Source of the DNA: Ferrimonas pelagia
GTDB taxonomy: Bacteria; Pseudomonadota; Gammaproteobacteria; Enterobacterales; Shewanellaceae
Length of the DNA: 64,000 nucleotides
Direction: 5' to 3'
Assembly: GCF_039543565.1 (NCBI RefSeq)
Contig: NZ_BAABJZ010000013.1
Location: 1 to 64,000, forward strand
Part shown: piece after piece, positions 1 to 7,870 of the stretch
How the letters are laid out: every line of letters begins with the position of its first letter
Numbering within the stretch: the first letter of the stretch is position 1
Made by a program: the position numbers and the translations under genes
The notes under the pieces: generated by a model
Seen by the model: the letters and a program-made list of their open reading frames with translations, nothing else
Told to the model about the DNA's origin: nothing
Database searches by the model: none

Positions 1-66
1 GCGCGTTCTCATCCTCGAATCGCTGGCTTTCTTGGCAAGCTGCTTGAAATCGCTGGAAGTATGCAT
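1..66 (-). CDS. IS630-type transposase, N-terminal fragment (runs off left edge)
   Basis: Reading leftwards from an ATG at 66, 22 codons stay open to the window edge and encode MHTSSDFKQLAKKASDSRMR followed by TR. This resembles, from memory, the start of the helix-turn-helix N-terminus of IS630-family transposases, where a short 'TSxDFKxLAK' stretch precedes the winged DNA-binding domain. Only the beginning is visible, so neither the DDE catalytic core nor the far end can be judged. The IS end should lie somewhere between 66 and about 125; a TA dinucleotide, the target this family duplicates, occurs there several times, but no inverted repeat can be confirmed with one end. An unrelated HTH protein is possible. 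Confidence 0.55.
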   Translation of the reverse strand, partial: MHTSSDFKQLAKKASDSRMRTR

Positions 67-219
67 CGTCGGTGCTCGGGTCACTAATCAAAGCACCATT
101 AGATCAAACTTTTAGTGCTATTGGTATAAGTGCTCCTGCCAGACAGACATTTTTGCCGTCCTTGGCGGTCAGCGAAGCAATCGTGCCGAGGGTGGTGTGG
201 CCAGATGGAAAGCGTCTAT

Positions 220-247
220 GTGGCTGCTCGTAAGAACGAGCAGCCAC
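220..247. repeat. Perfect 12-bp inverted repeat (hairpin)
   Basis: GTGGCTGCTCGT (220-231) and its exact complement ACGAGCAGCCAC (236-247) enclose a 4-nt loop. No T-tract follows, so it is not a classical terminator. Confidence 0.7.
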
Positions 248-279
248 CGCCAAGCGCTGCGCTTGTGAAAGATTAGAGA

Positions 280-311
280 TTGAGGCCCATCCGCAAGGAT
301 GGGCCTTTGTC
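280..311 (+). terminator. Terminator-like hairpin
   Basis: AGGCCCATCC, loop GCAA, GGATGGGCCT, then TTGTCGTT. The 10-bp GC-rich stem with a GNRA-type loop is typical of a Rho-independent terminator, but the T-tract is weak and no upstream gene is recognisable. Confidence 0.5.
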
Positions 312-1031
312 GTTGGTGCTGGGTGACAAAGCGTTGTGATCCCACCCAAGCTGCTCATACGGGTTGGGTGGGTTGATCCTCTGATGGCAGGGCGGCAGTC
401 ATGTATGAGCAGATCACCGCCGAGTGCTTGTTCAGATTAAGGCCCATCTTGATGGTTGGATCTGTGTCGCTGTGCTCGGCGGGGGCATAGAGCAGATCGT
501 TGCGCCGGTCGTGCTATGCCTCTTGGTGAGCGGCAGTCTTGATGTGATCCGGGCAGTTTAATGCTGGCTGATCGGCTTGAGGCGATCCGCATGAGCGCTG
601 CATTTACTGTGGCTTGAGTTCGGTGCTGGTAAGGCCTGGGTTAGCTTTGAGCTGGGCAAGGCTCGTCGGGGGCACTCACTGAATTTGTTGTCAGTCTTGG
701 GTTGGGGACGAAGTCTGTCAATGCATCGGTTATTGCGGTCTGAAATGAGGCAGAAATAAAGTAAATTCACTGCTGAGAGGGTCAGTTTAGATGGAGTGCT
801 CTATAAACTTGTGCGAACAACTGTTAACTGACTGCCTTAGTGGGGTTAATTGTGATGAAACATGCGCCAAATGGGCGCTATTTTCGGCGAATGAGCGTTC
901 TTAAAAGTGTGCATTAAGACGCAAATTGAGGGGGAAGGGCTACTAATTTTGCTTCTAATCGGTAAGATTGGCCTCAATAAAGCGTACGGGTGTACGCTAA
1001 ATCAAATTATCGCTACCCATGGAGAATGGCC

Positions 1032-2852
1032 GTGAAAACACCGCTTGAGCAACTGCATCTGGTTAAGGTTATGCGTCAACGCTTTGCCGAAATGGGCGAC
1101 GCCCCGGCTCTACGCCAGAAGCAGAGCGGTCAGTGGCAAGATATCAGCTGGACTGAGTTTGGTCTGCGTGTCGATGCCGTCTCTCGGGCGCTGCTGGCGA
1201 TGGGCTTGGCGGTGCAGGATAAGGTCGCCATCTTTGCGAACAACTGTGCTGAATGGACTATCGCTGACATTGCGACGGCGCAGATCCGTGGTGTCAGCGC
1301 GCCTATCTATCCAACCAATACAACAGAGCAATCCGCTTACATCATTAATGATGCCGGTGCCAAGGTACTGTTTGTGGCCGGAGCAGAGCAATATAAAAAA
1401 GCTCAGACGTTACTCAGTGATTGCCCGACCCTAACTGATGTGGTTTTGTTGGATGAAGCGCTTGAACCTGTAGATATGGCTGCGCGTGTCCATCGCTTGG
1501 CGGATCTGATCAATGCTGACAATGCCGCGTATCAGACCGAACTTGAGCTGCGCATTGGTGACAGTGCGTTGGATGATCTGTTTACACTGATCTACACCTC
1601 GGGTACCACGGGTGAGCCGAAAGGGGTGATGCTGGATTACCGTAATTTTGCGAGCGGTATCAGACAGCATATCGATTTTCTACCGATGGGGGCGGATGAT
1701 GTGTCTTTGGCATTCTTACCGCTTTCGCACGTGTTTGAGCGTGCCTGGTCACTGTACAGTTTGAGCCAGGGTTCGACGGTGGCGTACATTGATGATCCAA
1801 TGCAGGTGCAAAATGCGCTTGCGGAGGTTCGTCCACATGTGATGTGCGCCGTTCCTCGTCTGTACGAAAAGATCTTCTCTGCAGTGTTCGAAAAGCTGGA
1901 AACCGCTTCTGCGAACAAGCAGCGGTTGTTCCGGTGGGCGCTGGCTGTCGGCATGAAACGTTTTGAGAGTGAGCAGGGGCGTTATACGCTGGGCGCAATG
2001 GACAAGCTGCAGCTGCAGATCGCGGATAAGTTAGTCTTGTCCAAGGTGCGTGAAAAGCTGGGTGGTCGGATCCGCTTTATGCCGGCCGGCGGTGCTGCGC
2101 TGGATCCTAAGGTCAATGAATTCTTCCAAGCGGTGGGGCTGAGAGTTATTTGTGGTTTTGGTATGACCGAAACTACGGCCACGATCACCGCGAATCATCT
2201 GGGTAAGATCGGTATCGGTACCAACGGTCATGCATTAGAGGATGTCCAAGTTAAGATCGGCGATAACGACGAGATCCTTGTGAAAGGGGATACCGTGATG
2301 CGTGGTTATTACAATCGTCCAGAAGCGACGGCTGAAACTTTTACCGAGGACGGCTGGCTGCGAACCGGTGATTGCGGACGTTTTGATGAGCAAAATCGTT
2401 TGTTGATCACCGATCGCATCAAGGAGCTGATGAAGACCTCCAACGGCAAATACATCGCCCCGCAACGCGTTGAGGGCATGGTCGCACGTGATCCTTTGGT
2501 TGAGCAGGTGGCGATCATCGCCGATGCGCGTAACTATGTGTCTGCCCTGATCGTACCGGCCTTCGAAGCGCTCGAAGCTTGGGCCAAGGAGAAAGGCATT
2601 CAGTACAAGGACAAGATGGAGCTGGTTGAGCACGCTCAGGTGAAGGCACACTTCGAAGAGCGCCTGAAAGCGGTGCAGTCTGAGTTGGCTCGTTTTGAGC
2701 AGGTGAAGCAGTTTACCCTGCTGCAACGCGAGTTCTGCATGAAGCTGGGTGAGATCACTCCGACCATGAAGCTGCGCCGTAAGGTGATTAACGAGCGCTT
2801 TGCCGAGCAGATCGAAGCGATGTACCAGAAGGTTCGCCGCGCCCGCGCCTAA
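1032..2852 (+). CDS. Long-chain acyl-CoA synthetase (AMP-dependent ligase)
   Basis: Activates fatty acids to acyl-CoA through an acyl-adenylate. About 606 residues. The AMP-binding P-loop reads YTSGTTGEPKGVM near residue 185, the adenylate motif GFGMTETTA near 375, GWLRTGDCG near 440 and the hinge KTSNGKYIAPQ near 470. All core motifs of the FadD15/FAA1-like branch of long-chain ligases are therefore present. No signal peptide or membrane helix is seen, so it is likely a cytoplasmic or peripheral-membrane enzyme. The frame opens at a GTG at 990, but GGAG at 1021-1024 sits 7 nt before the GTG at 1032, which is preferred; ATG 1026 is too close to that site. It is monocistronic and followed by a strong terminator. 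Exact chain-length preference cannot be read from sequence. Confidence 0.9.
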   Translation: MKTPLEQLHLVKVMRQRFAEMGDAPALRQKQSGQWQDISWTEFGLRVDAVSRALLAMGLAVQDKVAIFANNCAEWTIADIATAQIRGVSAPIYPTNTTEQSAYIINDAGAKVLFVAGAEQYKKAQTLLSDCPTLTDVVLLDEALEPVDMAARVHRLADLINADNAAYQTELELRIGDSALDDLFTLIYTSGTTGEPKGVMLDYRNFASGIRQHIDFLPMGADDVSLAFLPLSHVFERAWSLYSLSQGSTVAYIDDPMQVQNALAEVRPHVMCAVPRLYEKIFSAVFEKLETASANKQRLFRWALAVGMKRFESEQGRYTLGAMDKLQLQIADKLVLSKVREKLGGRIRFMPAGGAALDPKVNEFFQAVGLRVICGFGMTETTATITANHLGKIGIGTNGHALEDVQVKIGDNDEILVKGDTVMRGYYNRPEATAETFTEDGWLRTGDCGRFDEQNRLLITDRIKELMKTSNGKYIAPQRVEGMVARDPLVEQVAIIADARNYVSALIVPAFEALEAWAKEKGIQYKDKMELVEHAQVKAHFEERLKAVQSELARFEQVKQFTLLQREFCMKLGEITPTMKLRRKVINERFAEQIEAMYQKVRRARA

Positions 2853-2871
2853 GATTCACCTAGATGCGATA

Positions 2872-2910
2872 GACAAAGCCACTCCTCGGAGTGGCTTTGT
2901 TGTGTTTGCG
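2872..2910 (+). terminator. Rho-independent terminator after acyl-CoA synthetase
   Basis: CAAAGCCACTCC, short TC loop, GGAGTGGCTTTG, then TTGTGTTTG: a 12-bp stem immediately after the ligase stop codon. Confidence 0.85.
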
Positions 2911-2984
2911 GCCTGAATTCGCGGTTTTTGTGCGCAGTGACTATGGTTCTGATCCCCCCTTTTTTTGGCTGTTGGGAGATCAGA

Positions 2985-3329
2985 ATGAGAGCAGGCTTGA
3001 TGACATTAGCGGCGGTGCTGATCAGTAGTGGCAGTGCTATGGCGTGTGAAACGGTGTCGTTCACCGATCCGGCCGATGGCTCCGCCCTAGTGACGGCACG
3101 GGTGTGTCAGCGGATCAGCAGCGATGGTCAGTTCGCCACCGTGGCGTGGATGAATGATACGGCTGAGCCGCTGTATCTTTCTTATCGGGCGCAATGCGGC
3201 GATCAGCGAAATGGTGGCGGAGGTGAAGTGGTTGCGGATGGACGGTTCGGTGAGCGGCAGGCGCTTGGGTTGTGCCGCGAAGCCTGGAGTCGGCTTAAGC
3301 TGGACTATGTGTTGATCACCCAGTATTAG
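2985..3329 (+). CDS. Small secreted cysteine-containing protein, unknown function
   Basis: Not recognised as a named family. The ATG at 2985 has GGAG 9 nt upstream; the longer frame opening at 2928 would bury the signal peptide. The 114-residue product begins with a basic N-terminus, a hydrophobic stretch (MTLAAVLISSG) and a likely signal-peptidase site after SAMA, just before CETVSF. The mature domain of about 94 residues has four cysteines (CETV, RVCQR, AQCGD, GLCRE), suggesting two periplasmic disulfides. A glycine run (NGGGGE) lies in the middle. It stands alone between two terminators, giving no functional context. Confidence 0.7.
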   Translation: MRAGLMTLAAVLISSGSAMACETVSFTDPADGSALVTARVCQRISSDGQFATVAWMNDTAEPLYLSYRAQCGDQRNGGGGEVVADGRFGERQALGLCREAWSRLKLDYVLITQY

Positions 3330-3330
3330 A

Positions 3331-3364
3331 TGAAAAAAGCCCTGTTTAAACAGGGCTTTGTGCT
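3331..3364. terminator. Bidirectional terminator
   Basis: AAAGCCCTG, loop TTTAA, (A)CAGGGCTTT, with an A-run before and T-rich sequence after. It can serve the secreted-protein gene (plus) and mtnC (minus), which converge here. Confidence 0.85.
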
Positions 3365-3380
3365 ATTTAACGTGGGCGTT

Positions 3381-4061
3381 CTAGCCCTGTCGAACCTGGG
3401 TAAAGTCGACCGCGGTTGGGTGACTTCCTTGGCGAACATCGTCGCTACGGACGATCTGGTAGGTATTCAGCCCGGCTTCGCGTGCGGCATTCAGCTCAGC
3501 CAACTCGTCGGACAGATACAGTACCTGCTTAGGGCGCAGGCTGATGGTGTTGAGGATGTTCTTGTAGGCCTGTACGTCATTCTTCTGACCCAGCATGGTA
3601 TCGAAGTGGCCATAGAACAAGCCGCTGATATCGCCTTGATCGCTGTGACGGAACAGCAGTTCCTGTGCATCGGCGGAGCTGGAAGAGAAGCTGTAAAGGC
3701 GCTTACCCGAGCTTTGCCACTGCTTGAGCATCCGCACCGCATCGGCGTAAACGTGCCCTTTGAAGTCGCCGCTTAAGTAGCCCTGCTGCCAGATCAGCCC
3801 TTGCAGGGTTTTGATGGCCGTTGCCTTGCTGTCGTCGTGGATCCAGGCCACCAGCAGGTCAACCAATTCATCGGTGTTGAGGTCCTTTTTACCGGCCAGT
3901 TCCTGCACGTCATCGAGTAGATTAGCGATGGCGAAGTCATTGCGATTGTTAGCGATAAAGGCTGGCATGGCCTGCTCGGAATACGAGAACAGGACTTCCT
4001 TAATAAACTGGAAATCCGTAGTGGTACCGGCGGTATCCACGATAATGGCTTTGATCCCCAT
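3381..4061 (-). CDS. mtnC: Enolase-phosphatase E1 (methionine salvage)
   Basis: Bifunctional HAD-superfamily enzyme of methionine salvage. It enolises 2,3-diketo-5-methylthiopentyl-1-phosphate and removes the phosphate, producing the acireductone. The 226-residue protein has the family layout: motif I VDTAGTTTDFQFI at residues 8-20, the cap region with KTLQGLIWQQGY, motif II YSFSSSSADAQELLF, the GHFDT block, and motif III/IV near LYLSDELAELNAA. Many family members have D-x-E-G-T in motif I; here the position is Ala (DTAGT), as in phosphonoacetaldehyde hydrolase, although the rest is clearly MtnC-like. AGGGAAAG precedes the ATG. mtnB, mtnD and mtnA are not adjacent. Confidence 0.85.
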   Translation of the reverse strand: MGIKAIIVDTAGTTTDFQFIKEVLFSYSEQAMPAFIANNRNDFAIANLLDDVQELAGKKDLNTDELVDLLVAWIHDDSKATAIKTLQGLIWQQGYLSGDFKGHVYADAVRMLKQWQSSGKRLYSFSSSSADAQELLFRHSDQGDISGLFYGHFDTMLGQKNDVQAYKNILNTISLRPKQVLYLSDELAELNAAREAGLNTYQIVRSDDVRQGSHPTAVDFTQVRQG

Positions 4062-4128
4062 CTTTCCCTGCTCTTAAAAGTAGTTTGGTTAAGGATAGTA
4101 CCGTCGGTAAAGCCAGCTGACCAGTCTC

Positions 4129-5358
4129 TTAACGGTGGGTTATGAACTTGCCCGCCTTCATGACTTCGACCGCCGGTGCCGTACCGTATTGCCAGGCCAG
4201 CTCGGCCGGGTGACGGATAGCCCATTGAACCAGATCCGCATCCATTCCGACAGTAATTTGACCAAGCCGGTGTTGCTGACCCAATGCCCGAGCGGCATGC
4301 CGGGTGACGCCGGCCAGCGCCTCTTCCGGGGTCAGGTTAAACAGGGTGCAGCTCATATTAAGCATCAGCAGGGTGGAGCACAGTGGTGAGCTGCCGGGGT
4401 TGTAGTCGGAGGCCACCGCCATGGGGATACCATATTGGCGCAGCAGCTCGATCGGCGGCTTGCGGGTTTCGCGCAGGAAATAGAAGGCGCCGGGCAGGAG
4501 CACCGCGACGGTGCCGGCGTCCGCCAGCGCCGCCACCCCGGCTTCATCGAGACATTCGATGTGATCGACCGAGAGGGCACGGTAACGCGCGGCGAGTTGG
4601 CTGCCACCGAGATTGGACAGTTGTTCGGCGTGCAGTTTGACCGGCAGGTTGTGGCGCTGGGCTGCCTGGAAGATCCGCTCAGTTTGGGCGAGATCAAAGC
4701 CGATGGTTTCGCAAAATACATCGACCGCGTCCATCAATCCAGCGTCCGCCAGCAGCGGCAACTGGGAGTTGATCACCGAATCAATATAACCGTTGGCATC
4801 ATCTTTGAATTCGGCGGGGAGGGCGTGCGCGCCCAAGTAGGTGGTGTGGATCTCTAAAGGATGCAGCCGGCCGAGGTGGCGGGCGACCTCAAGCATGCGC
4901 TGCTCGGTGGCCAGCTCTAGGCCGTAGCCGGATTTGATCTCCACTGTGGTGACCCCCTCGCGCAGTAGGGCGTTCAGACGAATTCGACCGTGCTGGAACA
5001 ACTGCTCTTCATCGGCTTTGCGGGTTGCTTGGACCGTCGAGAGGATCCCACCGCCCGCTTCGGCGATCTGTTGATAGCTGGCTCCGTGCAGGCGTTGTTC
5101 GAACTCATTGGCCCGGCTACCGCCGAACAGCAGGTGGGTATGGCAGTCGATCAGTCCTGGTGTCAGCCAATTGCCGTCGCCGCGCTGAATGGGCAGGGAA
5201 AACGGATCAAACTCCGGCAGTTCACTGCGGGGGCCGACCCAGGCGATCTTGCCATCCTTGATGGCGACGGCGGCGTCTTCGATGGCGCCGTAGGCGGCGG
5301 TGCGCGCCGGATCCAGCGTCGCGACATTAATGTCTAACCAGAGGAGATCCCAATCCAT
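4129..5358 (-). CDS. hutI: Imidazolonepropionase
   Basis: Third step of histidine degradation: hydrolyses 4-imidazolone-5-propionate to N-formimino-glutamate. 409 residues, the usual family length. The amidohydrolase metal site is visible as HTH (residues 73-75) within DCHTHLLFGG, with further ligands in KLHAEQL (about 242) and VASDYNPGSSP (about 318). It is transcribed divergently from hutC-hutU-hutH. The 101-bp gap holds the probable HutC operator, so both arms can respond to the same repressor. AGGAAA lies 8 nt upstream of the ATG. No formiminoglutamase gene (hutG) or histidine permease is next to it, so those functions must be encoded elsewhere. Confidence 0.95.
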   Translation of the reverse strand: MDWDLLWLDINVATLDPARTAAYGAIEDAAVAIKDGKIAWVGPRSELPEFDPFSLPIQRGDGNWLTPGLIDCHTHLLFGGSRANEFEQRLHGASYQQIAEAGGGILSTVQATRKADEEQLFQHGRIRLNALLREGVTTVEIKSGYGLELATEQRMLEVARHLGRLHPLEIHTTYLGAHALPAEFKDDANGYIDSVINSQLPLLADAGLMDAVDVFCETIGFDLAQTERIFQAAQRHNLPVKLHAEQLSNLGGSQLAARYRALSVDHIECLDEAGVAALADAGTVAVLLPGAFYFLRETRKPPIELLRQYGIPMAVASDYNPGSSPLCSTLLMLNMSCTLFNLTPEEALAGVTRHAARALGQQHRLGQITVGMDADLVQWAIRHPAELAWQYGTAPAVEVMKAGKFITHR

Positions 5359-5398
5359 GTGCTCATTTCCTGACAGTCTGTTGTTGAACTATTGTGCT

Positions 5399-5421
5399 GG
5401 TATAGTCTTGTCTATACAACC
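5399..5421. promoter_or_regulatory. Probable HutC operator between hutI and hutC
   Basis: GTATAG-tcttgt-CTATAC is an inverted repeat (5400-5405 with 5412-5417) centred in the divergent hutI/hutC gap. TGTATAGACAAG-type palindromes are the known style of HutC (GntR-family) sites, and position plus symmetry fit repression of both promoters. Binding is inferred. Confidence 0.6.
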
Positions 5422-5468
5422 GGTGCGTGACAAGGTATTAACCAGTATGACACTCAGGGATGCAGGTT

Positions 5469-6197
5469 GTGATCGCGAAATTCGAGGCGATAAAGCGCGC
5501 GTTGATCGGGGAGATCGAGGCCGGTCGCTGGTTGGAGCACCAGCAGATCCCGTCGGAAAATGCGTTGGCGGCGCGGTTTGGTTGCAGCCGGATGACGGCG
5601 CGACGGGCGCTGACCGAGTTGGTTGAGCAGGGCGTGCTGGTGCGCAGCCAGGGGCTGGGTACCTTTGTCGCGCCGTTTCGCTCGCAAAGCAGTTTATTGA
5701 CCATTCGCAATATCGCCGATGAGATCCGCGAGCGCGGTCATCGACACCGAGCGCAGCTGTTGGCTCTCGATGCGTGTCCGGCGGACATGGAAACGGCTAT
5801 TGCGTTGGGGTTGGCGCCACAAGCACCGATCTATCACTCCCGTTTGTTGCACCTGGATAACGACCAGCCGGTGCAGCTGGAGGAGCGGTACGTCAATCCT
5901 ATCTTGGTGCCGGACTATCTGCAGCAGTCTTTCCAGCAGCAGACACCCCACGAATATCTCTCCAGCGTCGCACCATTGCTGCAGGCGCATCATCAGATCG
6001 AGGCGATCGCCCCGACCCCTGAGCAACAGCGGCTCTTACAGTTGAGCCATGCCGAGCCCTGTTTACGGATCTGCCGCCGCACCTGGTCCTCCTTAGGTGC
6101 GGTGAGTTTTGCTCGATTGTTGCACCCTGGCAGCCGATTCCGGCTGGGGGGGCAGTTGCCTTTGGGCAACCTATCACTGGAAAAGGAAGCACCATGA
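5469..6197 (+). CDS. hutC: Histidine utilisation repressor (GntR family, HutC subfamily)
   Basis: Transcriptional repressor of the hut genes; urocanate is the usual inducer. The N-terminus is a GntR winged helix (IPSENALAARFGCSRMTARR, then GVLVRSQGLGTFVAP). It is followed by a UTRA ligand domain from about residue 85, with the HutC-type end LLHPGSRFRLGG. The frame can open at ATG 5460, but AGGG (5456-5459) abuts that codon, whereas it is 9 nt before GTG 5469; I prefer 5469. The stop overlaps the hutU start (ATGA at 6194), so hutC is the first gene of hutC-hutU-hutH and is probably autoregulated through the upstream palindrome. Confidence 0.9.
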   Translation: MIAKFEAIKRALIGEIEAGRWLEHQQIPSENALAARFGCSRMTARRALTELVEQGVLVRSQGLGTFVAPFRSQSSLLTIRNIADEIRERGHRHRAQLLALDACPADMETAIALGLAPQAPIYHSRLLHLDNDQPVQLEERYVNPILVPDYLQQSFQQQTPHEYLSSVAPLLQAHHQIEAIAPTPEQQRLLQLSHAEPCLRICRRTWSSLGAVSFARLLHPGSRFRLGGQLPLGNLSLEKEAP

Positions 6198-7870
6198 CAC
6201 GACACGATCCTACGCGGGTGATCCGCGCACCGCGCGGCTCGCAATTGACCGCCAAGAGTTGGTTAACCGAAGCCCCGCTGCGCATGTTGATGAACAATCT
6301 GGATCCGGAGGTGGCCGAGCGGCCGGAGGATCTGGTGGTGTACGGCGGTATTGGCCGCGCTGCGCGAGACTGGGAGTGCTACGACAAGATCGTCGAAGCG
6401 CTCACCCGATTGGAAGCGGATGAAACCTTGCTGGTGCAATCCGGTAAGCCGGTTGGGATCTTTAAGACCCATGCCAATGCACCCCGGGTGCTGATCGCCA
6501 ACTCCAACCTGGTGCCGCACTGGGCCAATTGGGATCACTTCAATGAGTTGGATAAGCAGGGACTGGCGATGTATGGCCAGATGACGGCTGGCTCCTGGAT
6601 CTACATCGGTACCCAGGGGATCGTTCAGGGAACCTATGAGACCTTTGTGGCGGTGGCCAAGCAGCATTTCGATGGCGTGGCGCAGGGACGTTGGATCCTC
6701 ACCGGTGGACTTGGCGGCATGGGCGGTGCCCAGCCGTTGGCTGCCACCATGGCTGGCTTTTCCTGCCTGGCGGTGGAGTGCGATGAGACCCGCATCGATT
6801 TTCGTCTGCGCACCGGCTATGTCGATCGCAAGGCGCACACGCTGGATGAGGCATTGGCGCTGCTCGATCAGGCCAAGGCGGACGGGGTGCCGCTGTCGGT
6901 GGGCTTGTTGGGCAATGCGGCAGACGTGTTTGCCGAGCTGGTCAGCCGGGGCATTACGCCGGACGTGACGACGGATCAAACCTCAGCACACGATCCGCTC
7001 AATGGCTATCTGCCCCAGGGCTGGACGCTGGAAGAAGCGAAGCGGCTGCGTGAAACCGATCCCCAGGGCGTGGTGCAAGTCGCCAAACGCTCGATGGCGG
7101 TGCAGGTGCAGGCGATGCTGACGCTACAGAGCCGGGGCTCAGCCACCTTGGATTACGGCAATAACATAAGGCAGATGGCGCTGGAGCAGGGCGTGGCCAA
7201 TGCGTTCGATTTTCCCGGCTTTGTCCCCGCCTATATCCGGCCGCTGTTCTGTGAGGGGATCGGCCCGTTTCGTTGGGCCGCGCTGTCCGGCGATCCGGAA
7301 GATATCTACAAGACTGATGCCAAGGTTAAGGAGCTGATCCCGGACGATCCGCATCTGCATCAGTGGCTGGATATGGCGCGGGAGCACATTCAGTTCCAGG
7401 GGCTGCCGGCGCGGATCTGCTGGGTTGGCCTGAAGGATAGGGCCCGGCTGGGCGCCGCGTTTAATGAGATGGTGAAAAACGGCGAGTTGAGCGCGCCGGT
7501 GGTGATCGGGCGTGATCATCTGGACTCCGGCTCGGTGGCGTCGCCGAATCGGGAAACCGAAAGCATGATGGACGGCTCGGACGCGGTGTCCGACTGGCCA
7601 CTACTCAACGCCCTGCTCAACACCAGCGGCGGTGCCACCTGGGTTAGCCTGCATCACGGTGGCGGCGTTGGTATGGGCTTCTCGCAGCACTCTGGCATGG
7701 TGATCTGCTGTGATGGCACAGAGGATGCGGCGCAGCGGGTGGCGCGGGTTCTCTGGAACGATCCGGCGACCGGGGTGATGCGACATGCCGATGCGGGGTA
7801 TGAGGTGGCGAAGCGCTGTGCGCGCGAGCAGCGCCTGGATCTGCCCATGCTCGATCAGGAGGTCAACTGA
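6194..7870 (+). CDS. hutU: Urocanate hydratase (urocanase)
   Basis: Second step of histidine degradation: adds water to urocanate to give imidazolonepropionate, using tightly bound NAD+. 558 residues, standard length. The glycine-rich NAD-binding segment GGLGGMGGAQP lies near residues 171-181. The conserved C-terminal block HHGGGVGMGFSQHSG precedes VICCDG. It overlaps hutC by four bases at its start and hutH by one base at its end, indicating translational coupling. AAGGAAG lies upstream of the ATG. Confidence 0.97.
   Translation: MTRHDPTRVIRAPRGSQLTAKSWLTEAPLRMLMNNLDPEVAERPEDLVVYGGIGRAARDWECYDKIVEALTRLEADETLLVQSGKPVGIFKTHANAPRVLIANSNLVPHWANWDHFNELDKQGLAMYGQMTAGSWIYIGTQGIVQGTYETFVAVAKQHFDGVAQGRWILTGGLGGMGGAQPLAATMAGFSCLAVECDETRIDFRLRTGYVDRKAHTLDEALALLDQAKADGVPLSVGLLGNAADVFAELVSRGITPDVTTDQTSAHDPLNGYLPQGWTLEEAKRLRETDPQGVVQVAKRSMAVQVQAMLTLQSRGSATLDYGNNIRQMALEQGVANAFDFPGFVPAYIRPLFCEGIGPFRWAALSGDPEDIYKTDAKVKELIPDDPHLHQWLDMAREHIQFQGLPARICWVGLKDRARLGAAFNEMVKNGELSAPVVIGRDHLDSGSVASPNRETESMMDGSDAVSDWPLLNALLNTSGGATWVSLHHGGGVGMGFSQHSGMVICCDGTEDAAQRVARVLWNDPATGVMRHADAGYEVAKRCAREQRLDLPMLDQEVN

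Larger units (their letters stand above)
67..1031. other. Intergenic region with hairpins, no recognisable gene
   Basis: Between the transposase start and the acyl-CoA ligase there is no reading frame with recognisable protein content. The short frames that exist run through strong hairpins and lack convincing ribosome-binding sites. It contains a perfect 12-bp stem (220-231 with 236-247), a terminator-like hairpin (282-305) and a third hairpin (341-349 with 364-372). An inverted pair, CTGCTCATAC at 351-360 and GTATGAGCAG at 403-412, is also present. The stretch 770-990 is AT-richer and probably carries the promoter of the ligase gene, but no clear -35/-10 pair was found. Confidence 0.5.

Noticed and set aside
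104..770. Minus-strand frames at 104-358 and 558-770
   Set aside because: The first runs across two strong hairpins; neither has a plausible ribosome-binding site or recognisable sequence.
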